In this document: positions 1 to 5,468 of the stretch, one piece after another
Numbering within the stretch: the stretch's first letter is position 1
How the letters are laid out: the number at the start of each line of letters is the position of its first letter
Assembly: GCA_964476375.1 (NCBI GenBank)
Contig: CAYYZW010000213.1
Location: 1-7,809, forward strand
Direction of reading: 5' to 3'
Source of the DNA: SAT2750 sp964476375
GTDB taxonomy: Bacteria > Planctomycetota > Planctomycetia > Pirellulales > Pirellulaceae
DNA length: 7,809 nucleotides
Translations under genes and position numbers: made by a program
The notes under the pieces: generated by a model
The model's database searches: none
The model's input: only the letters and a program-made list of their open reading frames with translations
Told to the model about the DNA's origin: nothing

Positions 1-147
1 TTGTTTGACGAGGATTCTTCTGCCGAGGTTTGGGCTGCCGAGTATTCTGCTGCCGAGGATACTCCTGCCGAGGAAACTGCTGCCGAGGAAACTCCAGAGA
101 CGGACGAGGCCGTGCCGGTCGAGGATGCTCCCGGCGAGGATGACTAG
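1..147 (+). CDS. rpsF: C-terminal fragment of a probable ribosomal protein bS6 with an acidic repeat tail
   Basis: Frame 1 is open from the first base of the window to a TAG at 145-147, giving 48 residues; the start lies outside the window. The visible part is entirely low-complexity and acidic, rich in Ala, Glu, Asp, Pro and Thr. Residues 7-31 are five copies of a pentapeptide of the form (A/P/S)-A-E-x-x, and the fragment ends GEDD. No folded domain is visible, so the identification rests on synteny: in many bacteria rpsF is directly upstream of ssb, and ssb, rplI and dnaB follow here. bS6 is a small-subunit protein that pairs with bS18, and its C-terminus is often acidic and disordered. The fragment could belong to another protein with an acidic tail. 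The reading frame is well supported; the name is inferred. Confidence 0.6.
   Translation: MFDEDSSAEVWAAEYSAAEDTPAEETAAEETPETDEAVPVEDAPGEDD
19..93 (+). repeat. Five tandem 15-bp in-frame repeats in the acidic tail
   Basis: Five consecutive 15-bp units (19-33, 34-48, 49-63, 64-78, 79-93) each carry GCCGAG at the same place. They encode SAEVW, AAEYS, AAEDT, PAEET and AAEET. The last two units are nearly identical and the first two most diverged, as expected of a tandem array grown by slippage and then drifting. The unit length is a multiple of three, so copy number can change without breaking the frame. Confidence 0.85.
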
Positions 148-197
148 ACAGTACCGTCATGTCGCTGGATGCCATGGGAACCTTTCCCCAGCCGCTT

Positions 198-215
198 GTC
201 GATATCACCATCGAC
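198..215. repeat. Perfect 6-bp inverted repeat downstream of the first gene
   Basis: GTCGAT (198-203) and ATCGAC (210-215) are perfect reverse complements around a 6-nt loop, 50 bp after the stop of the upstream gene. No T-run follows, so a standard intrinsic terminator is not supported. It could be an operator or an RNA hairpin between the upstream gene and ssb. The dyad itself is certain, its function unknown. Confidence 0.45.
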
Positions 216-249
216 TGATAAACTACCCACGCTTTCTCCCCTGTTCAGG

Positions 250-265
250 GTGGTTTAGATACCAC
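250..265. repeat. Perfect 5-bp inverted repeat in the ssb leader
   Basis: GTGGT (250-254) and ACCAC (261-265) pair perfectly around the 6-nt loop TTAGAT. The dyad directly abuts the 11-bp tandem duplication that starts at 266. A 5-bp dyad alone can arise by chance; the position next to the duplication is the reason to list it. Confidence 0.35.
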
Positions 266-287
266 GCTATTTCTGAGCTATTTCTGA
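266..287. repeat. Perfect 11-bp tandem direct repeat upstream of ssb
   Basis: GCTATTTCTGA occurs at 266-276 and again, without gap or mismatch, at 277-287, ending 83 bp before the ssb start codon. The spacer has no gene of its own. An 11-bp period is close to one helical turn, so the two copies would face the same side of the DNA, as paired regulator sites often do. A recent slippage duplication is an equally simple explanation. Confidence 0.8.
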
Positions 288-356
288 CAGGGCGCCGAAG
301 TCGGCCGGCATCTCTTGTTGGTGGGAAGCAATCCCATATCGCAGCTTGGAGAAGAA

Positions 357-362
357 AAGGAG
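357..362 (+). promoter_or_regulatory. Shine-Dalgarno site of ssb
   Basis: AAGGAG lies 8 nt before the ATG at 371. It fixes the ssb start against the much longer in-frame reading that begins near position 5. The encoded N-terminus MARSFNKV also matches the canonical SSB start. Confidence 0.8.
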
Positions 363-370
363 ACCAGACG

Positions 371-823
371 ATGGCAAGAAGCTTCAACAAGGTGATCCTG
401 GTCGGTAATTTGACGAGAGACATTGAATTGCGGCATACCAATTCCAGTACGGCCGTCACCGATGTGGGCCTGGCAGTCAATGACCGCCGAAAAACACCCC
501 AAGGGGAATGGGTAGACGAAGTGACCTACGTGGACATCACACTCTGGGGCCGCCAGGCAGAGGTCGCCAGCGAGTACCTGCGCAAGGGGTCTCGTGTCCT
601 GATCGAAGGACGACTGCAACTTGATCAATGGCAGGACAAGGACACCGGCAAGCAACGGTCAAAATTAAAAGTCGTCGGTAGCCAGATGATGATGCTTGAT
701 GGACGCGGCGAAGGAGGAGGCCAGCGGGGTTCCTCTGGAGATTCGGCCGGTGCTTATAGTGCTCCAGCCGAGACCATCGCTCAGCCGTCCAGCACCCCGG
801 CGGACGACGACATCCCGTTCTAA
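371..823 (+). CDS. ssb: Single-stranded DNA-binding protein SSB
   Basis: The 150-residue protein is a standard bacterial SSB, which coats single-stranded DNA as a homotetramer during replication, recombination and repair. Residues 1 to about 109 form the OB fold: the start MARSFNKVILVGNLTRD, then the core strands EVTYVDITLWG (50-60) and SRVLIEGRLQLDQW (74-87), are typical. Residues 110-144 are a Gly/Ser/Pro/Ala-rich disordered linker. The last six residues, DDDIPF, are the conserved acidic tip that recruits partner proteins. The length is within the usual range for the family. An in-frame reading reaches back to position 5, but that extension is out of frame with the acidic gene it overlaps, is rich in Arg and Leu, and has no homology to SSB, so the ATG behind AAGGAG is chosen. 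The gene lies 223 bp after the upstream gene and 144 bp before rplI. Confidence 0.97.
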   Translation: MARSFNKVILVGNLTRDIELRHTNSSTAVTDVGLAVNDRRKTPQGEWVDEVTYVDITLWGRQAEVASEYLRKGSRVLIEGRLQLDQWQDKDTGKQRSKLKVVGSQMMMLDGRGEGGGQRGSSGDSAGAYSAPAETIAQPSSTPADDDIPF

Positions 824-917
824 GCCAGCCAGGTCAGTTTTCCAACTCGACCTATCAATTCCACACCGGTTCACGATCTACCCCTTTTTGCCAATCCCGG
901 ATTGAGGTAATCTGGAA

Positions 918-955
918 GAGGATCGAAGAAGATCGACCTCATTCACGGCTCGTGA
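918..955 (+). promoter_or_regulatory. Two consecutive hairpins in the rplI leader
   Basis: The first hairpin pairs GAGG (918-921) and TCGA (923-926) with TCGA (933-936) and CCTC (937-940). That gives eight pairs with one bulged A at 922 and the loop AGAAGA. The second pairs TCACG (943-947) with CGTGA (951-955) around GCT. The pair ends 12 nt before the rplI ATG and touches its purine-rich ribosome-binding region (GAGAG, 954-958). No T-run follows, so a leader structure acting on translation or a pause is likelier than a terminator. The pairing is direct from the sequence; the role is inferred. Confidence 0.4.
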
Positions 956-967
956 GAGAAAAAAGAC

Positions 968-1507
968 ATGGCCCAGAAACAGCTTAAAAAGCGCCGCGCC
1001 AAGCGGCTTCCCAAGGGACCCAATGGTGGTGTGCAATTGTTGCTCATTCACTCCGTGGATAATCTCGGCAAGCAAGGGGACATTGTTGAAGTCAAACCTG
1101 GGTTTGCCAACAACTACTTGATTCCCAATGGATTTGCGACCATCGCCAGTGACCACCATGTCCGGATGGTAGAAAAACACCGGTCCAAGTTACTTGAACT
1201 TGAGTCACAACGACTGGTCGGCCTCCGCAATCAGCTGGGGCAACTCATCGAGCAGAGCATCATGATTGAGGCCAGGGCGAACGAAGATGGAAATCTCTAC
1301 GGAAGCGTTGGCCCGGCGGATATCGTCGGTGCCTTAAAGACCGCTGGCTTTAGCGTTCCGGAAGAATCGATCATCCTTGAAGGAGCGATCCGTGAGCTGG
1401 GGCTTTATACCGCCGTGCTTCGCCTTCATGCGGAAGTCGAGGGCAATCTCAAGTTCTGGGTTGTCGCCAGTGAAGATAGCGAACCGCCGGCCGAGGATGC
1501 CGATTGA
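968..1507 (+). CDS. rplI: 50S ribosomal protein bL9 with basic N-terminal extension
   Basis: The 179-residue protein is bL9, a large-subunit protein that binds 23S rRNA near the L1 stalk through its N-domain and extends a second globular domain on a long helix. The N-domain starts at about residue 22: VQLLLIHSVDNLGKQGD, then VKPGFANNYLIPNGFATIAS (43-61), match the family signature region. Residues 62-97 fit the connecting helix. The C-domain follows, with EDGNLYGSV (106-114) and ELGLYTAVLRLH (143-154). Residues 1-21, with seven Lys or Arg in the first thirteen positions, precede the normal start of the family; I recall similar extensions in planctomycete bL9 but cannot check. The C-terminus is acidic (SEDSEPPAEDAD). 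The ribosome-binding site is weak (GAGAG about 9 nt upstream). rpsR, often located just before rplI, is missing: the 144-bp gap after ssb is too short for it. Confidence 0.95.
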   Translation: MAQKQLKKRRAKRLPKGPNGGVQLLLIHSVDNLGKQGDIVEVKPGFANNYLIPNGFATIASDHHVRMVEKHRSKLLELESQRLVGLRNQLGQLIEQSIMIEARANEDGNLYGSVGPADIVGALKTAGFSVPEESIILEGAIRELGLYTAVLRLHAEVEGNLKFWVVASEDSEPPAEDAD

Positions 1508-1606
1508 TTCTTGCATCCGGCCTGGATCACCTTGTCATTGCGGCTCCATCCGATATGATGGCCTCGGTATTGATCTCTCCCCACGCCTCTGCAGGGACGC
1601 CGCGTC

Positions 1607-3043
1607 ATGGCAAACGCACCGAGGATTCGCTCGATCCCGAACGACCCGACCCCCGCGTCAGAAATATTTGATCGTCAACTTCCTGTTGATCTCCGCGCCG
1701 AACAGGGCGTCCTTGGCAGTATCCTGCTGAAACCGGACTCGATCGATGACGTCATTCCCATCCTTCGGGCGGAGGATTTCTTCGACAATGCCAACCGTCG
1801 ACTCTATGAGAATGTCACGGCCATGCATGACAGCGGTCAAAAGATTGACTCCACGTTGCTCGTCGACAAGCTTAAGACATCTGGTGATTTTGATGCGATC
1901 GGAGGTGCCGCTTACCTGGGAGAAATTGGCCAAGCGGTTCCCAATGCAGCCCATGCAGTTTATTACGCGAATATCGTACGGGAGAAGTCGACGCTTCGCT
2001 CTCTGATCGACACCAGCACTGGAATTCTTCAAGACGCCTACGAGCAGACCGGGGAGGCCAGGGAACTGCTGAACCAGGCAGAGCAGCGAATTTTCAGCAT
2101 CGTTGACCGACGGGGGTCTAACTCGGTAAGCCCCATCAACGATATCCTGCACCTGGCCATGGACCGCATGGAAACCCGCATGAGTGGCGAACAGGTGGTC
2201 GGGAGTGTGGAAACCCATTTCTCGGACTACGACAACCTGACAGGCGGCCTGCACAACTCCGAGCTCAACATCCTGGCGGCCCGGCCCAGTATGGGTAAAA
2301 CAGCGCTGGCAATGAACATGGCAGAACACGTCGCCGTTCTTGGCCAGCAACCGGTCCTGTTTGTCAGCCTTGAAATGTCAGCCATGGAACTTGCCGACCG
2401 TCTGCTCTGCAGTGCGGCCCGCGTTAACAGCCACCGACTTCGTAACGGTACCATCTCGGCAGAGGATCGACAGCGACTGGTGGAAAAAGCCGGCCAGATT
2501 AGCCAGGCACCTTTATTCGTCGATGACTCTCCCAGTCGAACCGTGGGAGAAATTGCCGCGGCTGCTCGACGCATCCTCCGTCGCCAGGAGCACCTGGGCC
2601 TGATTGTGATCGACTACCTGCAGCTCATTGAACCAGACAACCCGAGGGACCCCCGACAGGAACAGGTCGCCAGGATTGCTCGACGTCTGAAGGGACTGGC
2701 CCGTGACCTGGATGTCCCTGTTCTCTGCCTGGCCCAGTTAAACCGGCAAGCCGAAGACGCCCGTGACCATCGACCCAGGCTCAGTCACCTGCGTGAATCA
2801 GGTGCCATCGAACAGGATGCCGACGTGGTGATGTTCATCCATCGCGAGGAATACTACCACCGCGGCGAGGAACAAGAACAATACGCCGGGCAGGCAGAAT
2901 TGATTATCTCCAAGCAGCGAAATGGGCCGGTTGGTGAAATCGAGCTCGTCTGGGAGAAACAGTACACGCGGTTCCACGACAAGGCACCAGCCCGAATGGA
3001 AGCCTTCGACGATTACAACGCCGCGGCGGATGACGAGTTCTAG
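1607..3043 (+). CDS. dnaB: Replicative DNA helicase DnaB
   Basis: The 478-residue protein is the hexameric ATP-driven helicase that opens the replication fork and binds primase. After a short variable start, the N-terminal all-helical domain begins near residue 22 (DRQLPVDLRAEQGVLGSIL) and runs to about 165; the linker and RecA-like ATPase follow. Visible motifs are Walker A ARPSMGKT (225-232, Lys231), the catalytic-glutamate segment FVSLEMS (252-258, Glu256), Walker B LIVIDYLQL (332-340, Asp336), the sensor segment LAQLNRQ (375-381), HLRESGAIEQDADVV (394-408), and the SKQRNGP segment (435-441) carrying the likely inter-subunit Lys436 and Arg438. All key residues are present and there is no intein. 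The start ATG has a modest site (CAGGGA) about 9-10 nt upstream. It follows rplI by 99 bp, a common neighbourhood in bacteria. Confidence 0.97.
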   Translation: MANAPRIRSIPNDPTPASEIFDRQLPVDLRAEQGVLGSILLKPDSIDDVIPILRAEDFFDNANRRLYENVTAMHDSGQKIDSTLLVDKLKTSGDFDAIGGAAYLGEIGQAVPNAAHAVYYANIVREKSTLRSLIDTSTGILQDAYEQTGEARELLNQAEQRIFSIVDRRGSNSVSPINDILHLAMDRMETRMSGEQVVGSVETHFSDYDNLTGGLHNSELNILAARPSMGKTALAMNMAEHVAVLGQQPVLFVSLEMSAMELADRLLCSAARVNSHRLRNGTISAEDRQRLVEKAGQISQAPLFVDDSPSRTVGEIAAAARRILRRQEHLGLIVIDYLQLIEPDNPRDPRQEQVARIARRLKGLARDLDVPVLCLAQLNRQAEDARDHRPRLSHLRESGAIEQDADVVMFIHREEYYHRGEEQEQYAGQAELIISKQRNGPVGEIELVWEKQYTRFHDKAPARMEAFDDYNAAADDEF

Positions 3044-3074
3044 CTCCCCTGGCAGTACTGTCCGCTGTATCGAA

Positions 3075-3093
3075 TCTGGCCGTTAAGCCCAGA
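3075..3093. terminator. Small hairpin at the convergent junction after dnaB
   Basis: TCTGG (3075-3079) pairs with CCAGA (3089-3093), and an inner GGC/GCC register is possible. The hairpin sits where dnaB (stop at 3041-3043) and the convergent membrane-protein gene (stop at 3083-3085) meet, in the place expected for a shared terminator. There is no T-run on either strand, so this is only a weak candidate. The palindrome CAGTACTG at 3053-3060 lies in the same 39-bp gap. Confidence 0.25.
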
Positions 3094-3655
3094 CAGCCAG
3101 GATTCGTCCTATCATGTCCGGCTGGCAGAACCAGAGCACGTTCAGCCCGACGGCCATCAAGAAGAGACTGACAAGGATGAACATCGAGTAAAAACAAAGT
3201 GCGGCAGCACCGCAACAACGCCAGGCACGTCGCATGACGATTACCAGGCCACCTACATTCATCAGGTGCACGGCCAGCACACTGAGAAAAGTTCCCAGGG
3301 CAAATACCTCAAATTCAACAAACTGGTTGCCACTCTGCCCAGCCCATGCCGGCAGCCGTGCCGCAAGTTCCAGGCCAATTGTTACGGATATCGCGATCAC
3401 AGCTGCCCCCAGCAGGCAGGCGGGATACCTCGGGTAATCCGCTGGGACCTCATCCCGCGCCATGTAGACCTTCTTGTAGGCCGCATGAAGACAGATGGTC
3501 GTCACCATTAACAGAATCACGCAGCCGCCCCCGATAACCACCCAGGCGGCACTATTGCCAAGTTCTGGTTCCAGCTGCAAATGCAGTGACCGGCCCAGGC
3601 GGGTGATGGCAAACGAGCCAACCGGCGTCTCTCCAAGTAGTGGGGAAAACCCCAT
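3083..3655 (-). CDS. Unrecognised four-helix integral membrane protein
   Basis: The 190-residue protein is not one I recognise. Four strongly hydrophobic segments are visible at about 36-58, 79-98, 116-140 and 148-176, consistent with a four-pass inner-membrane protein. The roughly 35-residue N-terminus is soluble and shows no cleavable signal. Loop 1 carries the charged KKVYMARDEVPADYPRYP (61-78). MRRAWRCC (141-148) lies between helices 3 and 4, putting basic residues on one face. Helix 2 continues into GLELAARLPAWAG and helix 3 contains VHLMNVGGL, with no known catalytic motif. The start is supported by GAGGGAG ending 6 nt before the ATG. It converges on dnaB, and its stop is 39 bp from the dnaB stop. 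The hydrophobic pattern and ribosome-binding site make it a real gene; the function is unknown. Confidence 0.8.
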   Translation of the reverse strand: MGFSPLLGETPVGSFAITRLGRSLHLQLEPELGNSAAWVVIGGGCVILLMVTTICLHAAYKKVYMARDEVPADYPRYPACLLGAAVIAISVTIGLELAARLPAWAGQSGNQFVEFEVFALGTFLSVLAVHLMNVGGLVIVMRRAWRCCGAAALCFYSMFILVSLFLMAVGLNVLWFCQPDMIGRILAVWA

Positions 3656-3663
3656 AGCATACT

Positions 3664-3693
3664 CCCTCGGTTCAGCGCATTAACATGCGAGGG
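3664..3693 (-). promoter_or_regulatory. Leader able to pair with its own Shine-Dalgarno region
   Basis: Read on the - strand, CCCTCG (from 3693-3688) is the perfect complement of CGAGGG (from 3669-3664), which is part of the ribosome-binding site of the membrane-protein gene. A second, mutually exclusive hairpin, CGCAT/ATGCG with a 4-nt loop (3676-3689), uses the same CG. The two states would hide or expose the ribosome-binding site. The complementarity is directly visible; a regulatory role is inferred. Confidence 0.35.
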
Positions 3694-3697
3694 GGTC

Positions 3698-3727
3698 ATA
3701 GTAGAGATAGACGAGACGGAAGATCAA
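3698..3727 (-). promoter_or_regulatory. Weak sigma70-like promoter candidate for the membrane-protein gene
   Basis: On the - strand, TTGATC (3727-3722) and TACTAT (3703-3698) are separated by 18 bp. Each matches its consensus hexamer at four of six positions. Transcription from here would begin near 3691, giving a leader of about 35 nt that contains the two alternative hairpins. Planctomycete promoters are poorly defined, so this is tentative. Confidence 0.22.
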
Positions 3728-3953
3728 GACAAATCTGTCGAAATCCCTCTCTTCGTACGTAACCCGGAACCTTCCATCATGAAATAGATCTTGTCGCGGA
3801 CAGCCCAATCGAGTATTTCTACGCAGTCCTGAATGAAGACCTGACAGCGAAAATACCCTTCTTCATCGGCAGCCACCATACCCCGCCGATCAATCCCGTC
3901 AACAATGCCACGGCAACCGGTGTTTCTCCGATTGCCCGTCCCGTGATTATTCC
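3728..3953. other. Non-coding remainder of the divergent intergenic region
   Basis: This is most of the 298-bp gap between the leftward membrane-protein gene and the rightward POTRA gene. I see no credible ORF, tRNA, T-run terminator or strong repeat in it. It should hold the promoter for the bamA-like pair, but I find no convincing -10/-35 set: TTGTCG near 3793 followed 17 bp later by TATTTC is poor. No Shine-Dalgarno is visible before the ATG at 3954. Confidence 0.5.
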
Positions 3954-5468
3954 ATGAAACGCATGTCGCATGATATCCCCTGGAAGGGAATCACCTCCCT
4001 CCTGGTGACCACCCTGGCCTTGTTTCTGGCCACCGTCCCGGACCAGGTCCAGGCCCAGCAGACGGTAGAAGCAGAACGGGACACCAGCGACAGGGAAGGT
4101 CTGCCTGTCGTTGCGATCCAGTTCCAGGGACACAAGGAGCTCAGCGAGCAAAAACTCCGCTCGCTTGTCCAGACCCGGCCCGACCGGGCCTTCGAGTCTC
4201 GCCTGGTTCAAGCCGACGTCCGGCGGCTCTTCAATTCCGGCCTGGTACGCGATGTGCGAGTCCTGACCCGCCGAAGTGGTGGAGGACTGGTCGTGATATT
4301 CGAAATTTTCGAACGACCGACAATAGCCAGCGTCCGCTTTATCGGGAACCGGGGTCTTGATGACAAGCGATTAGCCAAGGAAACCAGTCTGGAAATCGGT
4401 GGATCGTTAAACAGTTATGCCGTGGAGGATGGACGGCGCAGGCTCCAGGAGTTGTACCGGGAAAAGGGATTTCCCCATGCCACGGTTCGCATCCGTGAAG
4501 GGACGGAACTTGGACAACGGCACGTCGTCTATTTCATCAGCGAGGGTTATCGACAGAAAATAGCGGAAGTTCGATTTGTTGGAAATGACCCCCAACTGGC
4601 CACGGAAGCACGTTTAAAGACACAGGTTCAGACCAAGCCCGGATGGCTGGGTGGGATTTATGGTGGGCATGTGGATCACGTGAAAATCAATGAAGATTCT
4701 GACCGGATTACCGCTTACTACCGGAGCCTGGGATTCTTCCAGACCCGTGTCGGCCGGCAACTTGACTTCGACCACACGGGACAATGGCTTACTGTTACCT
4801 ACGTCATTGACGAAGGCCCCCGGTATCGGATCCGCAATTTGCAAATCCAGGGGCAACAGGTCTTTGAGCTGGACTCTCTTCAGCAGCAGCTGGAACTCAC
4901 TGCCGGCGACTATTTCAATCTTGGCAAGATGAACCGAGGGGTAAAAAACATAAAAGACCTTTATGGAATGTATGGTTATATTTACGCCACTGTCGTACCG
5001 GATCCACGCTTCACCGAGGAACCTGGAGAGCTGGACCTGTACTTCAATGTCCAGGAGGGAGAGCAGTTCCGGGTCGGCAAGATTAACGTCCATGTCGATG
5101 GCGAGTTTACCCATACCCGCCAGGACGTGATTCTCAACCGGCTCGCCTTTACTCCCGGTGACCTGATTGATAGCCGCAAGGTTCGTACTGCCGAACGCCT
5201 GCTGAAGCACTCCCAGCTTTTTGTCAATAATCCGGCCCTGGGAACACCTCCCAGGATCGTGATTCAGCCACCCACGTTAACACCGGATATTCCACGCGTC
5301 GCCAGGCCTCCGGACGAGGACATAGATCAGAATGATGATCCGGAAAAAGAACCAACGTCGGATGAAAACACCCTAAGAGGTCAGAGTCCCGAAACAAATC
5401 ACGGAGTCATCAACCGTGGCTCCCCCTGGCAACCCGTGCAGCCGTTCACCGGAGGGGGGAGACCATGA
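3954..5468 (+). CDS. BamA-like POTRA-repeat protein without barrel (N-terminal half of a split Omp85)
   Basis: The 504-residue protein has a signal peptide (hydrophobic core about 13-29, likely cleavage after VQA at 32-34) and successive POTRA domains, the periplasmic modules by which BamA handles unfolded outer-membrane proteins. Approximate boundaries are 51-121, 122-201, 202-291 and 292-372, with a fifth from 373. Typical start strands are VVAIQFQGHKELS (52-64), TIASVRFIGNRGLDDKRL (123-140), KIAEVRFVGN (202-211) and YRIRNLQIQG (291-300). The fifth shows its first strand, two helices and a second strand (PRIVIQPP, 433-440) but not the final strand, which seems to be in the next gene. Residues 441-504 are Pro-rich, acidic and disordered, with LRGQSPE at 474-480. 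No barrel follows. No Shine-Dalgarno is visible; an alternative ATG is at 3963. Its stop overlaps the start of the barrel gene. Five POTRAs match BamA better than TamA (three) or two-partner secretion proteins (two). Confidence 0.9.
   Translation: MKRMSHDIPWKGITSLLVTTLALFLATVPDQVQAQQTVEAERDTSDREGLPVVAIQFQGHKELSEQKLRSLVQTRPDRAFESRLVQADVRRLFNSGLVRDVRVLTRRSGGGLVVIFEIFERPTIASVRFIGNRGLDDKRLAKETSLEIGGSLNSYAVEDGRRRLQELYREKGFPHATVRIREGTELGQRHVVYFISEGYRQKIAEVRFVGNDPQLATEARLKTQVQTKPGWLGGIYGGHVDHVKINEDSDRITAYYRSLGFFQTRVGRQLDFDHTGQWLTVTYVIDEGPRYRIRNLQIQGQQVFELDSLQQQLELTAGDYFNLGKMNRGVKNIKDLYGMYGYIYATVVPDPRFTEEPGELDLYFNVQEGEQFRVGKINVHVDGEFTHTRQDVILNRLAFTPGDLIDSRKVRTAERLLKHSQLFVNNPALGTPPRIVIQPPTLTPDIPRVARPPDEDIDQNDDPEKEPTSDENTLRGQSPETNHGVINRGSPWQPVQPFTGGGRP
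5451..5459 (+). promoter_or_regulatory. Strong Shine-Dalgarno site and G6 run before the barrel gene
   Basis: GGAGG (5451-5455) is followed by more G, so that 5454-5459 is a run of six, and the ATG of the barrel gene follows at 5465. The site lies inside the last codons of the POTRA gene and gives the barrel gene its own ribosome entry, consistent with translational coupling. The G-run is also where a one-base change would join the two frames. Confidence 0.7.

Noticed and set aside
5..370. A long N-terminal extension of SSB beginning near position 5
   Set aside because: It overlaps the acidic tail gene in another frame, its Leu/Arg-rich repeats are the out-of-frame reading of the 15-bp repeats, and SSB has a canonical N-terminus with a good Shine-Dalgarno at 371.
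1658..2350. 230-residue minus-strand ORF inside dnaB
   Set aside because: It lies antisense to a fully conserved helicase and its translation shows no domain, signal or hydrophobic pattern.
3819..4211. 130-residue minus-strand ORF across the bamA upstream region
   Set aside because: It mostly mirrors the signal peptide and first POTRA of the + strand gene. No ribosome-binding site or family resemblance is seen.
4614..5210. 198-residue minus-strand ORF opposite the POTRA domains
   Set aside because: It is antisense to conserved POTRA sequence and has no recognisable features of its own.
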